A program made the translations under genes and the position numbers. A stretch of 64,000 nucleotides of DNA. It comes from Strobilurus pachycystidiatus. Lineage: Eukaryota; Basidiomycota; Agaricomycetes; Agaricales; Physalacriaceae. Shown here in pieces: positions 12,664-24,661 of this stretch; position 1 is the stretch's first letter; every line of letters begins with the position of its first letter. The stretch covers positions 682,001 to 746,000 of the forward strand of contig JAHLMK010000012.1 of assembly GCA_019915135.1 (NCBI GenBank). The letters run 5' to 3'. The notes below the pieces were generated by a model, which saw nothing but the letters and a program-made list of their open reading frames with translations, was not told the DNA's origin and made no database searches.

Positions 12664-13871
12664 GACGATGAGGGGCAGTGACGTTTTTCGTGGGTGGGAA
12701 GAATGACGAACGTTGACGTAGTGTCGCCCTGTTATATCATCTCTGTTTGGCTCTGCGCCAAACAGAAGCATCACGTGCCGATAAGCGCACGGACCATCGT
12801 GGGCCGCTCCGCCTCACCCACTTGCTGTATTGGCCCCGAGGGTCAGTTGTCCAACGCGTGTTTGATCTATCAATGTGCTGCTATCACAGTGTGGCGGCCT
12901 TCGTTACTGGCTTGAGCTGCTGGCTTCTCGTATGCCATCACCGACAGTCGTGAAAGTACAATCATTCCTTACAGCGGCACAGACATCCAGATTCTTAAGA
13001 ACTGGGTCCATACTTAGGTCCCACCCAGAACGTGCCATCGTACGTATGAGACGCCCTGTATATCAATGATAGCCCTTTCGTTGTGAAGGCCGGGGACCCC
13101 AGATAGACGAACCCTGAAGTTTTTCATCTCAGCGTTTTGGTGTTCACAGGTGTTCACACATCCTGCACACATCCTTGCTTCGTCTCTACTTCTCAATATG
13201 ACGCAGATTTGCACGCGATCCAGTACGTACATAGAATGAACTATGAACTTCAAAGTCAGACAGACACTGAAAGCCTTCGACCACTTACTTTGATCACCGT
13301 TGTCACATCATGCTCCCATGAACGCCACAACCCCACCTTATCTGGCCCAATGTTCACAAGGGTCGATACAGACTTTCCTTCCAGAATCAAAGTCCCATAC
13401 AGTCCCTTTATTACCATCACTTCACACCTACATTCTATGCGTCATCGCGGTCGTTTATCGGCTGTAACGTGCCTTGTTGCATGTAGGCCCTGGATTGCAG
13501 CAGACGTGGTCGATTGAAGTACAATTCAAGCTGGCAGTCGCGTCGGTATATCCGTTATAGACACGATTTCGGGAATAGATCAGGAGAAACGCGTGGCGGG
13601 AGCGCGCCCCAGGCGCAAGTCGAACAACATTGACCGATGGCAACATTGCAGCTAATTATAACACCGAATTCCCGTGGATCGGTTCAATTGAATGCACGAA
13701 CATTTGAATTCCATCATCGGGGCTCGAAACACAGCTGTACAGGTGCATAGACGCAAAGGACACGATTCAACGATGATGATAACTGGAGACTAGATATAAC
13801 GCTAGAACGAGAGCCTTCAGCAATGGAGAGATAAAGAATGCCGCCAGCATGCACATACCCAAATAATCGCT
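12664..13871. other. Gene-free 1.2 kb upstream of the bZIP gene
   Basis: I see no coding region, RNA or repeat. The ORFs are under 130 residues, overlap on both strands and show no motif. Confidence 0.5.
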
Positions 13872-14783
13872 TCAGACATTGTGGTGGCCAAAGACAGTCC
13901 TTGGTTGAGGTTTCGACGCTGAACGACGCGCCGCTATCTTGGGTTTCGGTTTCGGTTTTGCCGAATCTTGAGCTGTTGTCGGTATGGGCAAGTTCTTTCG
14001 GGGGCGAGTCGCGTTGATTTTGAGAAGCGGTACAGGTGGAGGGTTGCGTTCATTGAGACGAGAGGAGGCGGATAGCGAAGGAAGAGAGCGCTTGGAAGGT
14101 AGAGCTTGCGCGAACCGGATCGCTGGAGGGAGTGGAAACGGGAGTGGTGGTAAAGGCGGAGGTATGCTTTCGGATGGGCGAGATAGGGTAGATTCGGACG
14201 AACGTCGAGGAAGGACAGGTTGGGAGGGACGGCGAGGACGACGACACGCTGAACACCCGCTCCTGAAAGAGGCAGATTCATGTTGGTGGCGGTCACAGCG
14301 TCCTGCAGAAGATGAAGGGCGGGGAATGGCACTAGGCGGGCGTTCGGGCTCTCTTAGCGACTGTACCTCACACTTCGATTGTGTTTCCTGCCAGTACTCC
14401 CTGCTAATCCACTTGATCCTCGCTATTGCTGCATCATGTTGATTTCCTCCATCGCCAATGATGAGACTGGATAGATCCAACGCGAGGCGCATAATCGTGT
14501 CCGGCGAAAACCTGTCCTCGAGCTCCAGGGTCCGCCACACGCGTAGAGACCTCAGAACGCTGGGAAGTCTCTGCGGAGAGCCAAGAGTTTCCGAGAGGCA
14601 GAGCAGAAACGCAGAAGACAAAGGGCGGGATGAGGCATCGCGCTGCTGGCGAAGGATGTTGACGAGGATGTCGAACGAAGTCTCGCTGGGAAAGGCGATG
14701 TCGTCGGTAAGGCCGGTCATCGACGTGTCAAGTAAGAAGCCTTCATCGGGTCCGTCGACAATAGAACGCAGGGAAGTATTCAT
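13872..14783 (-). CDS. Hypothetical proline/serine-rich protein
   Basis: One open exon of 303 residues. Residues 1-125 look globular and helical (ETSFDILVNILRQQRDAS, LPSVLRSLRVWRTLELEDRF, MRLALDLSSLIIGDG), and the remainder is low-complexity, rich in Pro, Ser and Arg (IPPPLPPLPFPLPP, KPKPKPKIAARR). I do not recognise the family. Codon use in the N-terminal part and the clean start at the end of a divergent gap (344 bp from the DUF6699 gene) support a real gene, but there is no homology evidence, and extra introns cannot be excluded. Confidence 0.5.
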   Translation of the reverse strand: MNTSLRSIVDGPDEGFLLDTSMTGLTDDIAFPSETSFDILVNILRQQRDASSRPLSSAFLLCLSETLGSPQRLPSVLRSLRVWRTLELEDRFSPDTIMRLALDLSSLIIGDGGNQHDAAIARIKWISREYWQETQSKCEVQSLREPERPPSAIPRPSSSAGRCDRHQHESASFRSGCSACRRPRRPSQPVLPRRSSESTLSRPSESIPPPLPPLPFPLPPAIRFAQALPSKRSLPSLSASSRLNERNPPPVPLLKINATRPRKNLPIPTTAQDSAKPKPKPKIAARRSASKPQPRTVFGHHNV

Positions 14784-15127
14784 CGTGCTTTAGGCGCCGT
14801 GATGGTTTCGGACAAAGCTGTAAAGGAAAGCTTGACCTCCTAGGTACCGGACCGTGAGTCGATCTGCGCAGACTTGACTAGGGTTAGGTCTTGTTGACAC
14901 GAAGCATTACTTATAAGAACGCGTCCTTGTTTCCTTTTGGCCCAATTTTCTCGGACTCTCACCATCAGCCAGGACGCTCATAGACGATCCTTGTTGTCCC
15001 GATCCCATCCGATAAGCAGAAGCGTGTCCCCGCTGTATGTAGCCGTTGGTGAGTGCCCATTGTTCGACATAATGATCGAAGCTGTACATTGACGGTGTTA
15101 GAGTTGTAAACAAGGACCACTTGAGGA

Positions 15128-15955
15128 ATGCGTACACGTCGAGGAACACAATGGGGGGACGAGAAGCCGCCCACAGACCTTGCGCAGTCTAGCACAGTTC
15201 AGATTTCCGCCACATCCTCGAGCTCGTCACAACCATCATCTCAGCTTCAGAACGCGCCCGCAATTGACCGTGACGACCGCATGCACTCGCCGCAGACTCC
15301 AAGGGCGCACCCGCCGCACACAGCTTTGGAGCATGACAGGTTTCACGGTCAACGAAAGCGCGTCGAGCCCGACGACGCCACACCTACTCCAAAGGCGCAG
15401 CCACAGCACCACCGTTACCAAGTCCACGCGCAGCATAGACGAGCGGTGAAATATCGACATCCTGCACTCCCACCACAAGTACCAGGCTTGCAAGGGAAGC
15501 CATGCAGGTTGCATCCTATGCTCGAACGTCCACACCACTACTTTGCCACACCGCTGGACTTTGCAGGAGAGTGGTCACGCATAGAAGTTGCATTTGCATC
15601 TCATCGCACAGACGCAGCCACGGACCCTCCCCTGCCATCACTCGGAATATGGATTGACCGCTTCCCGTGGCCGATTGTCGTGTTGGAGAGGGATTATGTG
15701 AGCCTGTATGAGGTTTTCAAAGCTATCTGGGGTGTGTTGCAGGAGCCCTTGGTCTCCAATGGGACGAATATGGGTCCGGGCTTGATGTACATCCGTAGAG
15801 CGGGTCTGAGTTCGGCGTTGCCAATTGCAGATTCGAAGAGTTCAGACCAGGTAGCGCGCCGATTCGATATCCTAAGAGGGACCACGACATTCGATGGCTT
15901 GTATCACGGCGAGATTGACGGCGATACTTGGAAGATGAGATTGGTACACGGATGA
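15128..15955 (+). CDS. DUF6699 domain protein
   Basis: A 275-residue single-exon reading frame. The first 120 residues are disordered and rich in Ser, Pro, His and Gln. The C-terminal 145 residues look like the DUF6699 domain found in many copies in Agaricomycetes: CRLHPMLERPHHYFATPLDF, then SLGIWIDRFPWPIVVLERDY, the helix VSLYEVFKAIWGVLQEPL and a closing FDGLYHGEIDGDTWKMRL. No function is known for this domain. The ATG at 15128 is the first in frame; an upstream exon is possible but not needed. Family assignment is by pattern recognition. Confidence 0.72.
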   Translation: MRTRRGTQWGDEKPPTDLAQSSTVQISATSSSSSQPSSQLQNAPAIDRDDRMHSPQTPRAHPPHTALEHDRFHGQRKRVEPDDATPTPKAQPQHHRYQVHAQHRRAVKYRHPALPPQVPGLQGKPCRLHPMLERPHHYFATPLDFAGEWSRIEVAFASHRTDAATDPPLPSLGIWIDRFPWPIVVLERDYVSLYEVFKAIWGVLQEPLVSNGTNMGPGLMYIRRAGLSSALPIADSKSSDQVARRFDILRGTTTFDGLYHGEIDGDTWKMRLVHG

Positions 15956-16311
15956 AGGAATTCGAAGAGGTACCGTGGAGTGTACCGTGTATAGGTGTAT
16001 CTGTATTACTATATGGCATTCATTCGTTATCGTACTTGGCGGAGATCAATTGGCCAAGAAAGACGAACCTCGGTGTGCCACAAGTCGTGCGGCGCTTAGA
16101 TGGATGTTCACTATCGAAAAAGTCGAGTACAGCCTAGATATGGCCTGACCAGATGTCGTCAAAGTATTTTCCTGTATCGAAATTGCACCCTGGGATTTTG
16201 TCGGAAGGTAGCCGTCGTCTGGTCGTCGTGTAAAGGAAACAACAAGTATGGCTGTGTGTCACGTCGGGCAGAATTCGGCCTTACCGCTTTAGGCAATGCG
16301 CATTTTCCTCA
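15956..16311. other. Short intergenic region before RPAP1
   Basis: It contains the 3' flank of the DUF6699 gene and the RPAP1 promoter. No other feature is visible. Confidence 0.5.
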
Positions 16312-19300
16312 ATGCAGTCATCTCTCGTGGGCTCTGTGCTTGAACGCGCGCCATCCAGCACGCATGCCGCTCCCTCTCTACCATCCCCGTTGTCCTCAAA
16401 AGCGGGATTTCCTGTTGCTCAACATCGATCCAAAGGCAAGAGCGCTTTTGCTCGCCGACGAGAAGAAGAAAGCAAGCTTGCCGGCCCATCTACCAGACCA
16501 CAGGAAGTTCCTGCCGTTGTACCCCAGAACAGGCCCTTCAATCCTCCACCAAATACGGCCACCGACAACTCGGAGGCATGGCGCGATGATATCAGTCGAC
16601 AGAACCAGTTGCGGGTAGAGAACATGACGGAGGAGGAGAGAGAACAGGAGAAACAGGAAATTTACGAGCGGTTTGGATCGGATATTGGGGACATTTTGAG
16701 GAGAGCGAAGGAGGCGCGAGAAAAGAAGAGAAAGCGAGAGATAGGTACGTGTCGTCATGCCTTTCCGAGCATATGCTCAACAGCTTTGAAAGCAGGTCCA
16801 CAAGATTCGTCTTCAAATAATGACTTCTTGCATACAAGCTTGATTGAAGGTTCGTGTGTGCATTTACTTCATTCGTAGACCATCTAATACTTCTGCATAG
16901 TGCCTATCACAGACGAAGAGCCTGAACGAGCAGGTAATCCTAGTTAGCCGCGCGCTCATTTGGCCGTGCAACCTAACTTGATATGTTACAGCTTCACCGC
17001 CACTCGCGAACGTCCCACCAGGCTCACTCTCAACCAATACGTCGCGACCTTCTACACCTACTCGCGCCTCACGGAAGCTCCGTTTCGCAGAACTATCGCC
17101 CAAGGATGTTCATGTCTACGAATCCGCGCCTTCATCACCGCGCAAAAAGAGCATGCTGGCACTCCCTCCCTCTCCGGCAGATGGAGGCGATGATATCGTC
17201 TCCCTTGGTACCTACAAGGGCCCACTCCTGCAGAAGGAGAAGGAGAAAATTGCGGTCAAGAAGCAGGAAGAGACAGAGCCTGAAGAAGGTACCCCGGAAT
17301 ACATTCGACGTCGATATTTTCCTTCTGCTCCCGCGACAAACCCGGATCTGGAATGGATGAAGACAGCCATGGCAGAGCAACCGTCGAGGGACGCCTCACC
17401 ACTGGACCGCGTCAGGTTCGATCTGTCTGGCAACCCCATCCCCCTTTCGAAATCACTGGAGCTACCGACGCACCTGGGACTTCATCATCATGCTGAGGGC
17501 TCACATGCCGGCTACACGATAGATGACATTTTCTTGTTGGCGCGTTCTACGGTCGCAGCTCAAAGAGCAGCGATGTTGAGTGTACTTATTGGTTTGGCGA
17601 AATGGTTGATGGAAGGATGCCCCGGTGTGGAGGAGGTGTCGGCCGAGATTCCATCCAAGACGCTTCCACTACTCAAGCGCATCCTTTTCGCTGGCCTGGA
17701 AGTTCTACCCGAGCGAGGCAGCATCGGTGCTCGTGGTATCGACGTGGTTTGGCAATGCCTCGTTGGATGGGAAACGCGTGAAAATGCTGCGCTGCATCTT
17801 GATCTTGATGACCTAGAGTATCAATTCGGCGAAGTCGAGCTCAATCTACCTGGCTCGACAACGTCTTCTCCAGCTCCCTCCGTCTCCGCCCTCATTGATG
17901 CGATGCCTCTGGACAAAGTTCTTCCACAGCTAACTCCCCTCATCACGTCTCCCCCAGACTTTGGTACTACGGAGTCGGAGCGCAACCTCACATCAAATCA
18001 GTACCAAATCCTCGCCATCGTGTCGCGTCTAGGGAAGCATTCCAACACCGGGGCAGAAACCATCGTCCAGACACCGCAGCTCGTCGCGGCAATTGTCAAC
18101 ACCTTCCTTCTCCTCCCCACTATACCCACCCCGTCTGCTTTGAAATGCCTTACCACTCTTGTCCTCGCATCTCGCTCCAATGCCAAGGCGATATGTGATC
18201 CCGCCGACGCTCTTCTGAAATATGTAGCCGTCTCTCCGCCGGAACCTAAACTGTTGGTGGGCACCTTGCGGTTGTACACTGCCTTGGCAAGGTACGGCCT
18301 TTACTCCCATTCTGCCACCGACGCCCAAGAGTTATGGATGCGGCTAGGATCGCACGTTACATCACTTCGTTCTTCGGACAAACCTAGTGACTTACGCGTT
18401 GTCGAGGCTTGGACCGGCTTGCTGGAATCGTGGATGGTCTGTGCCACAGATCCGCACCGCACCAGTCCGGGCCATGATATATTGTGGAGTCGGGTCGTAG
18501 CCTGGGGTTGGGGGGAGGATATCCTGGCTCTGAACGGCGCTCACGATCTTGAGAAGGCTAGTGAAGTCACGAAGGGCATCGTTACAACACAAGCCGGGGT
18601 ATGGAGGTGCATAGCAGCATGGCTGGAGGGTGCTCGTATCAACGGTATCCGGGGCGGTGAGGCTGAACGAGAAGGGGCTTTGAAGGTCTTGAAACCTAGC
18701 TTCGAAGCAGACGACGGGACGGCGAAGAGAATTGCTATGATCACTTTGGAACGCTTGAAGACAGATCTTGACGTCTTACGACATACCCAGCAGGTATCGA
18801 CGCTCTACAATGCGGCGATCTACGCTTCTTCTTTGGCGGCAATACTCCGCTTGTCGTTGGCCTGTTCTCCCTCCGCTCCCGCGTTCGACTTACCGATCTC
18901 GTCGATCTCGCAGTTGTGTGCCTCTCTAGTGACCAGCTCCCTCTGGACGATGGCACAGACATCCAACTCGTCGGGTCTCTACGCTGGAGTTCTATGCCGG
19001 CAATTCTCTTCGCTGCTGTCACTGTACCTACGATTTGCTCAAGGCATACCAGGCAGCACTGAAGATACATGGTTGGCCCAGGCGTTCGCCATAATTCTGC
19101 GCCTTCGTGTTGGAGATGAGGACTTCACCCGTGATATCGTTGGACATATTCTCCGAGCATTCAACAGTGACTGGACGAAGGCGCGTGGATTGATGGTCCC
19201 CCAGGTCATCTGGGAGCGTGGAGGACTGGAGGTCCTGCTCCCCATCTTCCAACATGTCATCCAACCGTCAGATGATATTCGCCTTGCGCCTCTGATTCCA

Positions 19301-20377
19301 ACTCCGAAGTCTATACTCGAGACCACGACCCTTCGTGTTCCTACGTCTGTGCTCCTAACGACGGATTGGAATCCGTCCGGGTTACCTCTTCAGCGTGATT
19401 GGATGCTCTCTGCGTTGGACCATATTCTGCGGTCAGGGCACGAGGCATCTGTGTTTAAGCGGAAGGGCATCTCACCTGAAAGTTGGGACGCGTCCGAGAC
19501 AGAGATGGTTCGCGCAAGCTTCTTGTTTTGCAAGCTTGGGAGGGAGCTGGTGCAACGGTTTGCTGCTGTCCTGGCTGGTGATGTCTGCGTGTCACGGAAC
19601 GAGGTCATCTTCGCGTGCATGAAGGTGTTCATGCTAGAGCACGAACAAGATCATGACAAGGGCGACGGTGAAGTCTTCCGTGATACTGTTGTGGGTCAAT
19701 TGATGAATGACCTCGTCGCCCCGTTCTCCTCGAAGCACAATCCTTCTCTCCCTGCTGAAGAAGACCTGGAAGAAGTCTCTCGCCAGTTCTTGGGATCGAC
19801 ACCGTTCTTCCAGTTCTATACCGACTTCGTCGCGTTGTACGATGCCATATCTTTCTCGCATCCCCTTTTCATGCGTCTCCTCCTCCCCCCTACGAGTATG
19901 AAGTACGCCGTCGATTATAGGAAGCATCTTTGGGTCGACTTTGGACACCTCATCAAGAACGTGCGGGTTCCTCTGGACGCCGTGATCGCCACCGACTTGA
20001 GGGAGTACCTGTACCCAGTCGAGACCAACACCGAGATGATTCGCGCGTATCTTCGCGTTCTTGTCACAAACGCCGCCACGCATGAATTTACACGTTTCGT
20101 TGCTTTGCACCATGTCGCATGTAGCCTGTGGGCGGACCTGGCAGTGGGCATCTCGGATGAGGCAGCGAAAAAGCTCTTCGATATGATCGTGGCACAGGGC
20201 ACGTCTGGGCTGATCAAGGAGGTGATGTCGTATTCGCAGAGAGGAGAGGAGGGTAGTCTTTTGCTTCCCTCTAGTTGCTTTGAGGTAGGTGTTGCAACGA
20301 AGACTGTCAGGATAGAGTCGATTCGGAGATGGTGTGCTGATGATATCGCGAACAAAATAACTGCTCTATATAATTAG
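16312..20377 (+). CDS. RNA polymerase II-associated protein 1 (RPAP1) homologue
   Basis: Four exons (16312-16744, 16796-16849, 16901-16933, 16992-20377) give about 1301 residues. The N-terminus begins MQSSLVGSVLERAPSS and carries the RPAP1 N-domain pattern NMTEEEREQEKQEIYERFGS. After the short exons comes the RPAP1 C-domain signature RVRFDLSGNPIP, then LGLHHHAEGSHAGYTIDDIF and LLARSTVAAQRAAML. The long remainder is a helical, HEAT/ARM-like repeat region. RPAP1 links RNA polymerase II with chaperones and Mediator for assembly, nuclear import and transcription. Each of the three introns keeps frame and joins conserved sequence. The 3' end converges on the homeodomain gene, with less than 80 bp between stop codons. 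Confidence 0.9.
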
Positions 20378-20453
20378 TGAATATTGTAGAACATGTACCG
20401 AATGTTACAAGGGTAATGACTAGTCTGTGAAAGCGACAAACAACAATCGTCAA

Positions 20454-22736
20454 TTATGATGCTGACTCCTCGATGTGATCAGCTGGTGGTTTAACTGCAT
20501 CAATAGGGAACCTAAGAGCGTGTTAGAAGACGTCAACGTGGCGTAGGAGTATATAACACCGACTCTTGCTGGACAGCTCCATCCATAAGCGAGAGCAACG
20601 TAAATTCCGGCCTAGGGAGAGGTATCGCTGGTAGCCCGGCCGCACGCTGAACCTTCTTCACGATGACGGCCAAAGACTTGTAGACTGGATGAATACCAAT
20701 GCTGACATGGGCGCAGCCTGTTCGAGGTAAGGAAGATACACATCCAATAATCAGACCAGACATACCAGTAATTGAGGACTCTGTAGCGGCAAGCCAGTCC
20801 AGGTCGATATTTGTTTTTAGGTTTTTGAGAAAGTCTGTTTTCAAGTAGAAGCGCGTCTTCTGCGTCTCCGAAATTACCCACACGACCGTACTATGCGCAT
20901 CCAGTCGAACGGAGAATTCCCGATCGCCGTAAACGACGGCAACGCCAGGGCCAATGAAGGGATTTTGTTGGTACACTTTGTGCGCCTTTAGCGCGAGTTC
21001 GCGGGTGATGTTGCCGTCCTGTATAAGCTTTTCGACAACGGGCGACTGCTGAATTCGAAGCATGCCGATGGGGATGGTCCACGGAAGGCCATCTGAACGT
21101 AGGAGGTCCACCTCTTCATGGACTTCGTTCAGAGCCATGTGTGCAGAAGCCAACTTGAAGCGAATGCAACTAAAGAACTCCGGGGTACCGGGTTCTGTCG
21201 CGTAATAGAAATAGCCCGTGGTACCGGAAGGGAATGCTACAAGATTTCCGGCATCGTCCTGGTCGTACTCTATACGAACCTTGGAGATTTTGGATCCACG
21301 TTTGATCTGAATGGTATATTGTGTGATACCAGACAGATCCTGAAGGTCGGCTGGGATGATTTTGGAAAGATCCAAAGTTGAGATTGGGCAACTGCCCCCA
21401 AGCTCAAAGGAATGTATATCGGCAATGGCTCGTAATCGACTATGAAACAGTGTCAGCACGGCAAATGACCATCGTAAAGGTTGCGTTACCGCGTACGAAA
21501 CCAATCCCAAATAACCTGGCGAGTGAGATTGTACTGGGAGGCGAGTTCTCGAACCTGACTGTCTGTTGGAGTCTCGTGAACTTGGTAGTGTTTCTCTAGC
21601 AGAGGATCCAAGGAGTGCGGTTTGCCTTGTATTCCTCTCGGAGAAGGTTTACGTTTTCCTCTGTCTCGCTCGCCACTATATGAGGGTTCATATGGAGATT
21701 GTCGAAACAGCCGAGATATTCTTACCGCTTGTCGAACCAGGTCGTGATTTGGCGCTCAGACATATTGAATCTTGCAGCAAGTTCCGCGCGTATCTCAGCC
21801 GTTGGGAATGGGGCCATCTGATAGTACTTCTCCAGGCATGTAGATTTGGCACTTGAGGGATCAACAACGCCCTCCTTGACCCTCCTGCAAGCAGCAATGA
21901 TTGACAGGAGTAAAAGACGGGAAAAGGCTGCACTAACCGTCGCGCATACCACCTGGAGATTTGGGTAAAGGTCAAGTTGTACATTCGCGTCAGTTCTTCC
22001 AGCTGCTCCCTCGTCGGTAGTGGGCAGGCAAGAAAATGCGTCTCTAGTAAATGAGAGAATCTCCCCGAGTTTTTCGGTAAAGGGCCTGGTGAATGTTGTG
22101 CAGGGGTAGCAGAGTCGATTTTGTTATTGCTGCACACATAACGATGTCAGTCGATTTGGGGGTGTTGAAAGATGTTGATTACCCATAACGACGGTTTTTG
22201 AACCATCGGTCGACCTGATCCACGGTAAGGCCGTACTGTGAAGCAAGTTCGGCGCGCTGACGTCGGGTCGGCTTAGGACAGTCCTCAAAATGAGGCTCCA
22301 GGGACTGAACAATGTAACCCCGCTCTGCAGGGGTCAGAATGCTATTTGTCTTCGGACGAGTCTGCAAATCCCTTTCATAGGCGAGTTAACAGAGGAATGA
22401 ACGGTGGTCGAATCCGGGAATGGGTACCGTTTGAGAAACCACTGAAGCACGGTGGCAATCTGAAGGTTGTACCGTTCTGCGAACTGCATACACTCTTGAG
22501 GTGTAGGTTTTGAGCAATCCGCATAGTGCGGCTCGAGTAACGAGTTGAGAAAAAGAGGTGTAGTTCCGCCTTCGTTTTCGACATCCAAAGGCGATGGCCG
22601 GTCTGCAGAAGTATGACGATCATGATTCTAGTCGTTCAACAGTGAGGACGTGAGACTGAGCGAGAGAAAGATAGTTTCGTACCGACGCGTCACTACTTGA
22701 GAGGCGCCTCGTAGTCGCTGCTCGGGATGATTTCAT
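20454..22736 (-). CDS. Multi-homeodomain protein with five homeodomain-like units and an unknown C-terminal domain
   Basis: I read eight exons: 22736-22683, 22627-22428, 22371-22183, 22129-21938, 21884-21726, 21675-21490, 21439-20558 and 20511-20454, about 639 residues. Exons 2-6 each encode one homeodomain-like helix-turn-helix whose recognition helix ends near the exon end: VLQWFLKR, VDRWFKNRR, ISRWYARR, ITTWFDKR and IWDWFRTR. The units share a pattern of Leu-rich helix 1, a Cys/Pro turn (ADCSKPTP, EDCPKPTR, LACPLPTR), L-A-x-x-[YF]-[NG]-[LM], then the W[FY] helix. All introns after units 1-5 are phase 2, usually splitting a terminal Arg codon. The last about 290 residues (from RLRAIADIHSFELGG) match nothing I recognise. 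DNA binding is inferred. The start (MKSSRAATTRR) and the last short exon are uncertain; without the final intron the stop would be at 20533. Confidence 0.78.
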
Positions 22737-23082
22737 GGGTATTGTCGTTGGCGCCTTCCCGAAAATTGTCAGACCGCCTTGCATTATGCGCCGTCCAAGC
22801 CGCCAAGGTCGCATGTTCTATGGCTGCTGGCATAAGAGGATGCTTCCAGTCATGAGAATCAGGTCGTACAGAAAACAAGATGCTCCACCAAGAGCCGAGC
22901 CAACAGTCTTCCTTGTCCGTAGAAATTGTCACTGGTGTCGACATGAGTGCATGAAGCAAGACGTGCCTTCCCAAAAAGGAAGGCCCGCCAATGCCGCCAA
23001 CCTGAATCGAAATTCGGAATGCTCGGCCGATCAGTCATTTAAGTCGCGGAAATCTGACTCGATCACTTGTTTCTCTACCATC
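22737..23082. promoter_or_regulatory. Divergent promoter between the homeodomain gene and HIS5, with a Gcn4/Cpc1-type site
   Basis: The two starts are about 346 bp apart on opposite strands. TGACTC, the core of Gcn4/Cpc1 binding sites in general amino-acid control, is at 23055-23060, 22 bases before the HIS5 ATG. Six bases can occur by chance; the position before an amino-acid biosynthesis gene makes it plausible. Confidence 0.4.
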
Positions 23083-24412
23083 ATGCCAATCCTTGGCCTT
23101 GCACCCTCCTCTGCGCCTATACGGCCCGCTCACTTCGACATTGAGTCTGTCATTCGGCCCAACATTCTTGCTTTGCAGCCGTACAGATGCGCACGCGACG
23201 ATTACAAGGAGGGTATCCTTCTCGATGCGAATGAGAACGCTTTGGGACCTTCAATACCACTCGCGGATCTCTCCGAGGAACTTCAGAATGCCGTGCTCAA
23301 TCGCTATCCTGATCCATCCAATGACCTGGTCAAGGATAGAATTGCAAAGCTGAGATTGTTGCCTGGAGTGGATCACATCTGTCTCGGCGTCGGTTCAGAC
23401 GAAATCATTGATTTGCTTATGCGAGTCTGCGTAAGGCCTGGAGGGGAGGAGAAGATTCTCATAACCCCACCTACGTATGGGATGTACTCGGTCTGCGCGC
23501 AGGTCAACGACATCGGTGTGGTCAAAGTCCCGCTCGAGACCAGCGGCGAAGCTGGGGAGGGCGGCTTGAAGGGCCGATTCAGTCTGGAGGTGGATGAGGT
23601 GTGGCATTTCGCGCTTCTCAACGCCCACTTGCTGACTGCTATGTTAATCAGGTGAAGAAGACGGTCGATGCAGATCCCTCCATCAAGTTGATCTTCTTGT
23701 GTTCGCCGGGAAACCCCACTGGAACGACCATACCACTGGAGGCAATCCAATCTCTACTTGAGTATCCTAAATTCAAGGGTATCATCGTCGTCGATGAGGC
23801 GTACATCGATTTTGCTGCTGAGGGTGCTAGCGCTGTATCGCTCATCAAGGACTATGCCAACGTTTGTGTCATTCAAACTGTCAGTAAGAGCTTCGGTCTC
23901 GCTGGTATTCGGTCAGTATACTCTCCAGCGATTTCGTTCTTTCACTGATCTTGGTTATCAGTCTCGGCATAGCGCTTGCCCAGCCACCTCTGATGCAAGT
24001 CCTCTTCAACACGAAGGCACCATACAACATCTCCAGTCCCACTGCTGATCTTGCCCTCTCGGCTTTCTCCCCTGCCTCAATATCTTCCATGCAGGCGAAA
24101 GTTTCTGCCCTCATCTCATCCCGCGACAAACTCCTTCAATCGCTTTCTGCGTTCCCAGATCTCGGTCCCTCGATCGGTAGCAACGAAGCCAACTTTCTCA
24201 TGATTCCCGTCTTGGCGAAAGACGGCAGTGGGAAACCTGATAGTACACGCGCCCATAAGGTGTATAAAGCGTTGGCGGAGGAGAACGGCGTCGTGGTGAG
24301 GTATCGCGGGAACGAGTTGGGCTGTGCAGGGTGCTTGAGGATAACGATTGGTAGCGAGGAAGAGAACACCGTTGTACTAGAGAAGTTGTCGAGTGTATTA
24401 AGGACTCTCTAG
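23083..24412 (+). CDS. HIS5: Histidinol-phosphate aminotransferase
   Basis: A class I/II PLP-dependent aminotransferase converting imidazole-acetol phosphate and glutamate to histidinol phosphate and 2-oxoglutarate in histidine biosynthesis. Three exons (23083-23598, 23652-23911, 23962-24412) give about 408 residues. Visible motifs: ILLDANENALGPS near the N-terminus, LNRYPDPSNDLVKDRIAKL, LGVGSDEIIDLLMRV, FLCSPGNPTGTT, IVVDEAYIDFA, and the PLP-lysine region QTVSKSFGLAGIRLG; near the end VVVRYRGNELGCAGCLRITI with the substrate-binding Arg. The second intron splits the Arg codon of AGIR. The length is normal for fungal enzymes, all key residues are present, and the gene is single-copy here. Confidence 0.97.
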
Positions 24413-24661
24413 AGATTCCTAGATTATTTCACTATCTCTCAACTTTCTTTGTACACTGGTGTATGTGCTGAAGGAAAGTATCAAAAGACGCGTTTAGGGG
24501 CATTCAGGGTCACATCATTCGTTACTTGGGTCACAAGACTCACAGCTTTTCGTTTGTCTTCTTCCCGCAACAATCGCTACACTATTTTACAAGCCCGAGT
24601 TCAAGCAGGCCGCAGGCCGTAAATTAAGAACGGACATGAAGTTGTGGTGGATGAGAAATGT

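Noticed and set aside
22693..22974. Minus-strand ORF upstream of the homeodomain gene as a further N-terminal exon
   Set aside because: Its frame ends before the first exon's splice donor and does not join in phase; the shorter start (MKSSRAATTRR) splices cleanly.
23093..24048. Alternative plus-strand frames within the HIS5 exons
   Set aside because: The HIS5 frame has all aminotransferase motifs; the others are overlapping shadows.
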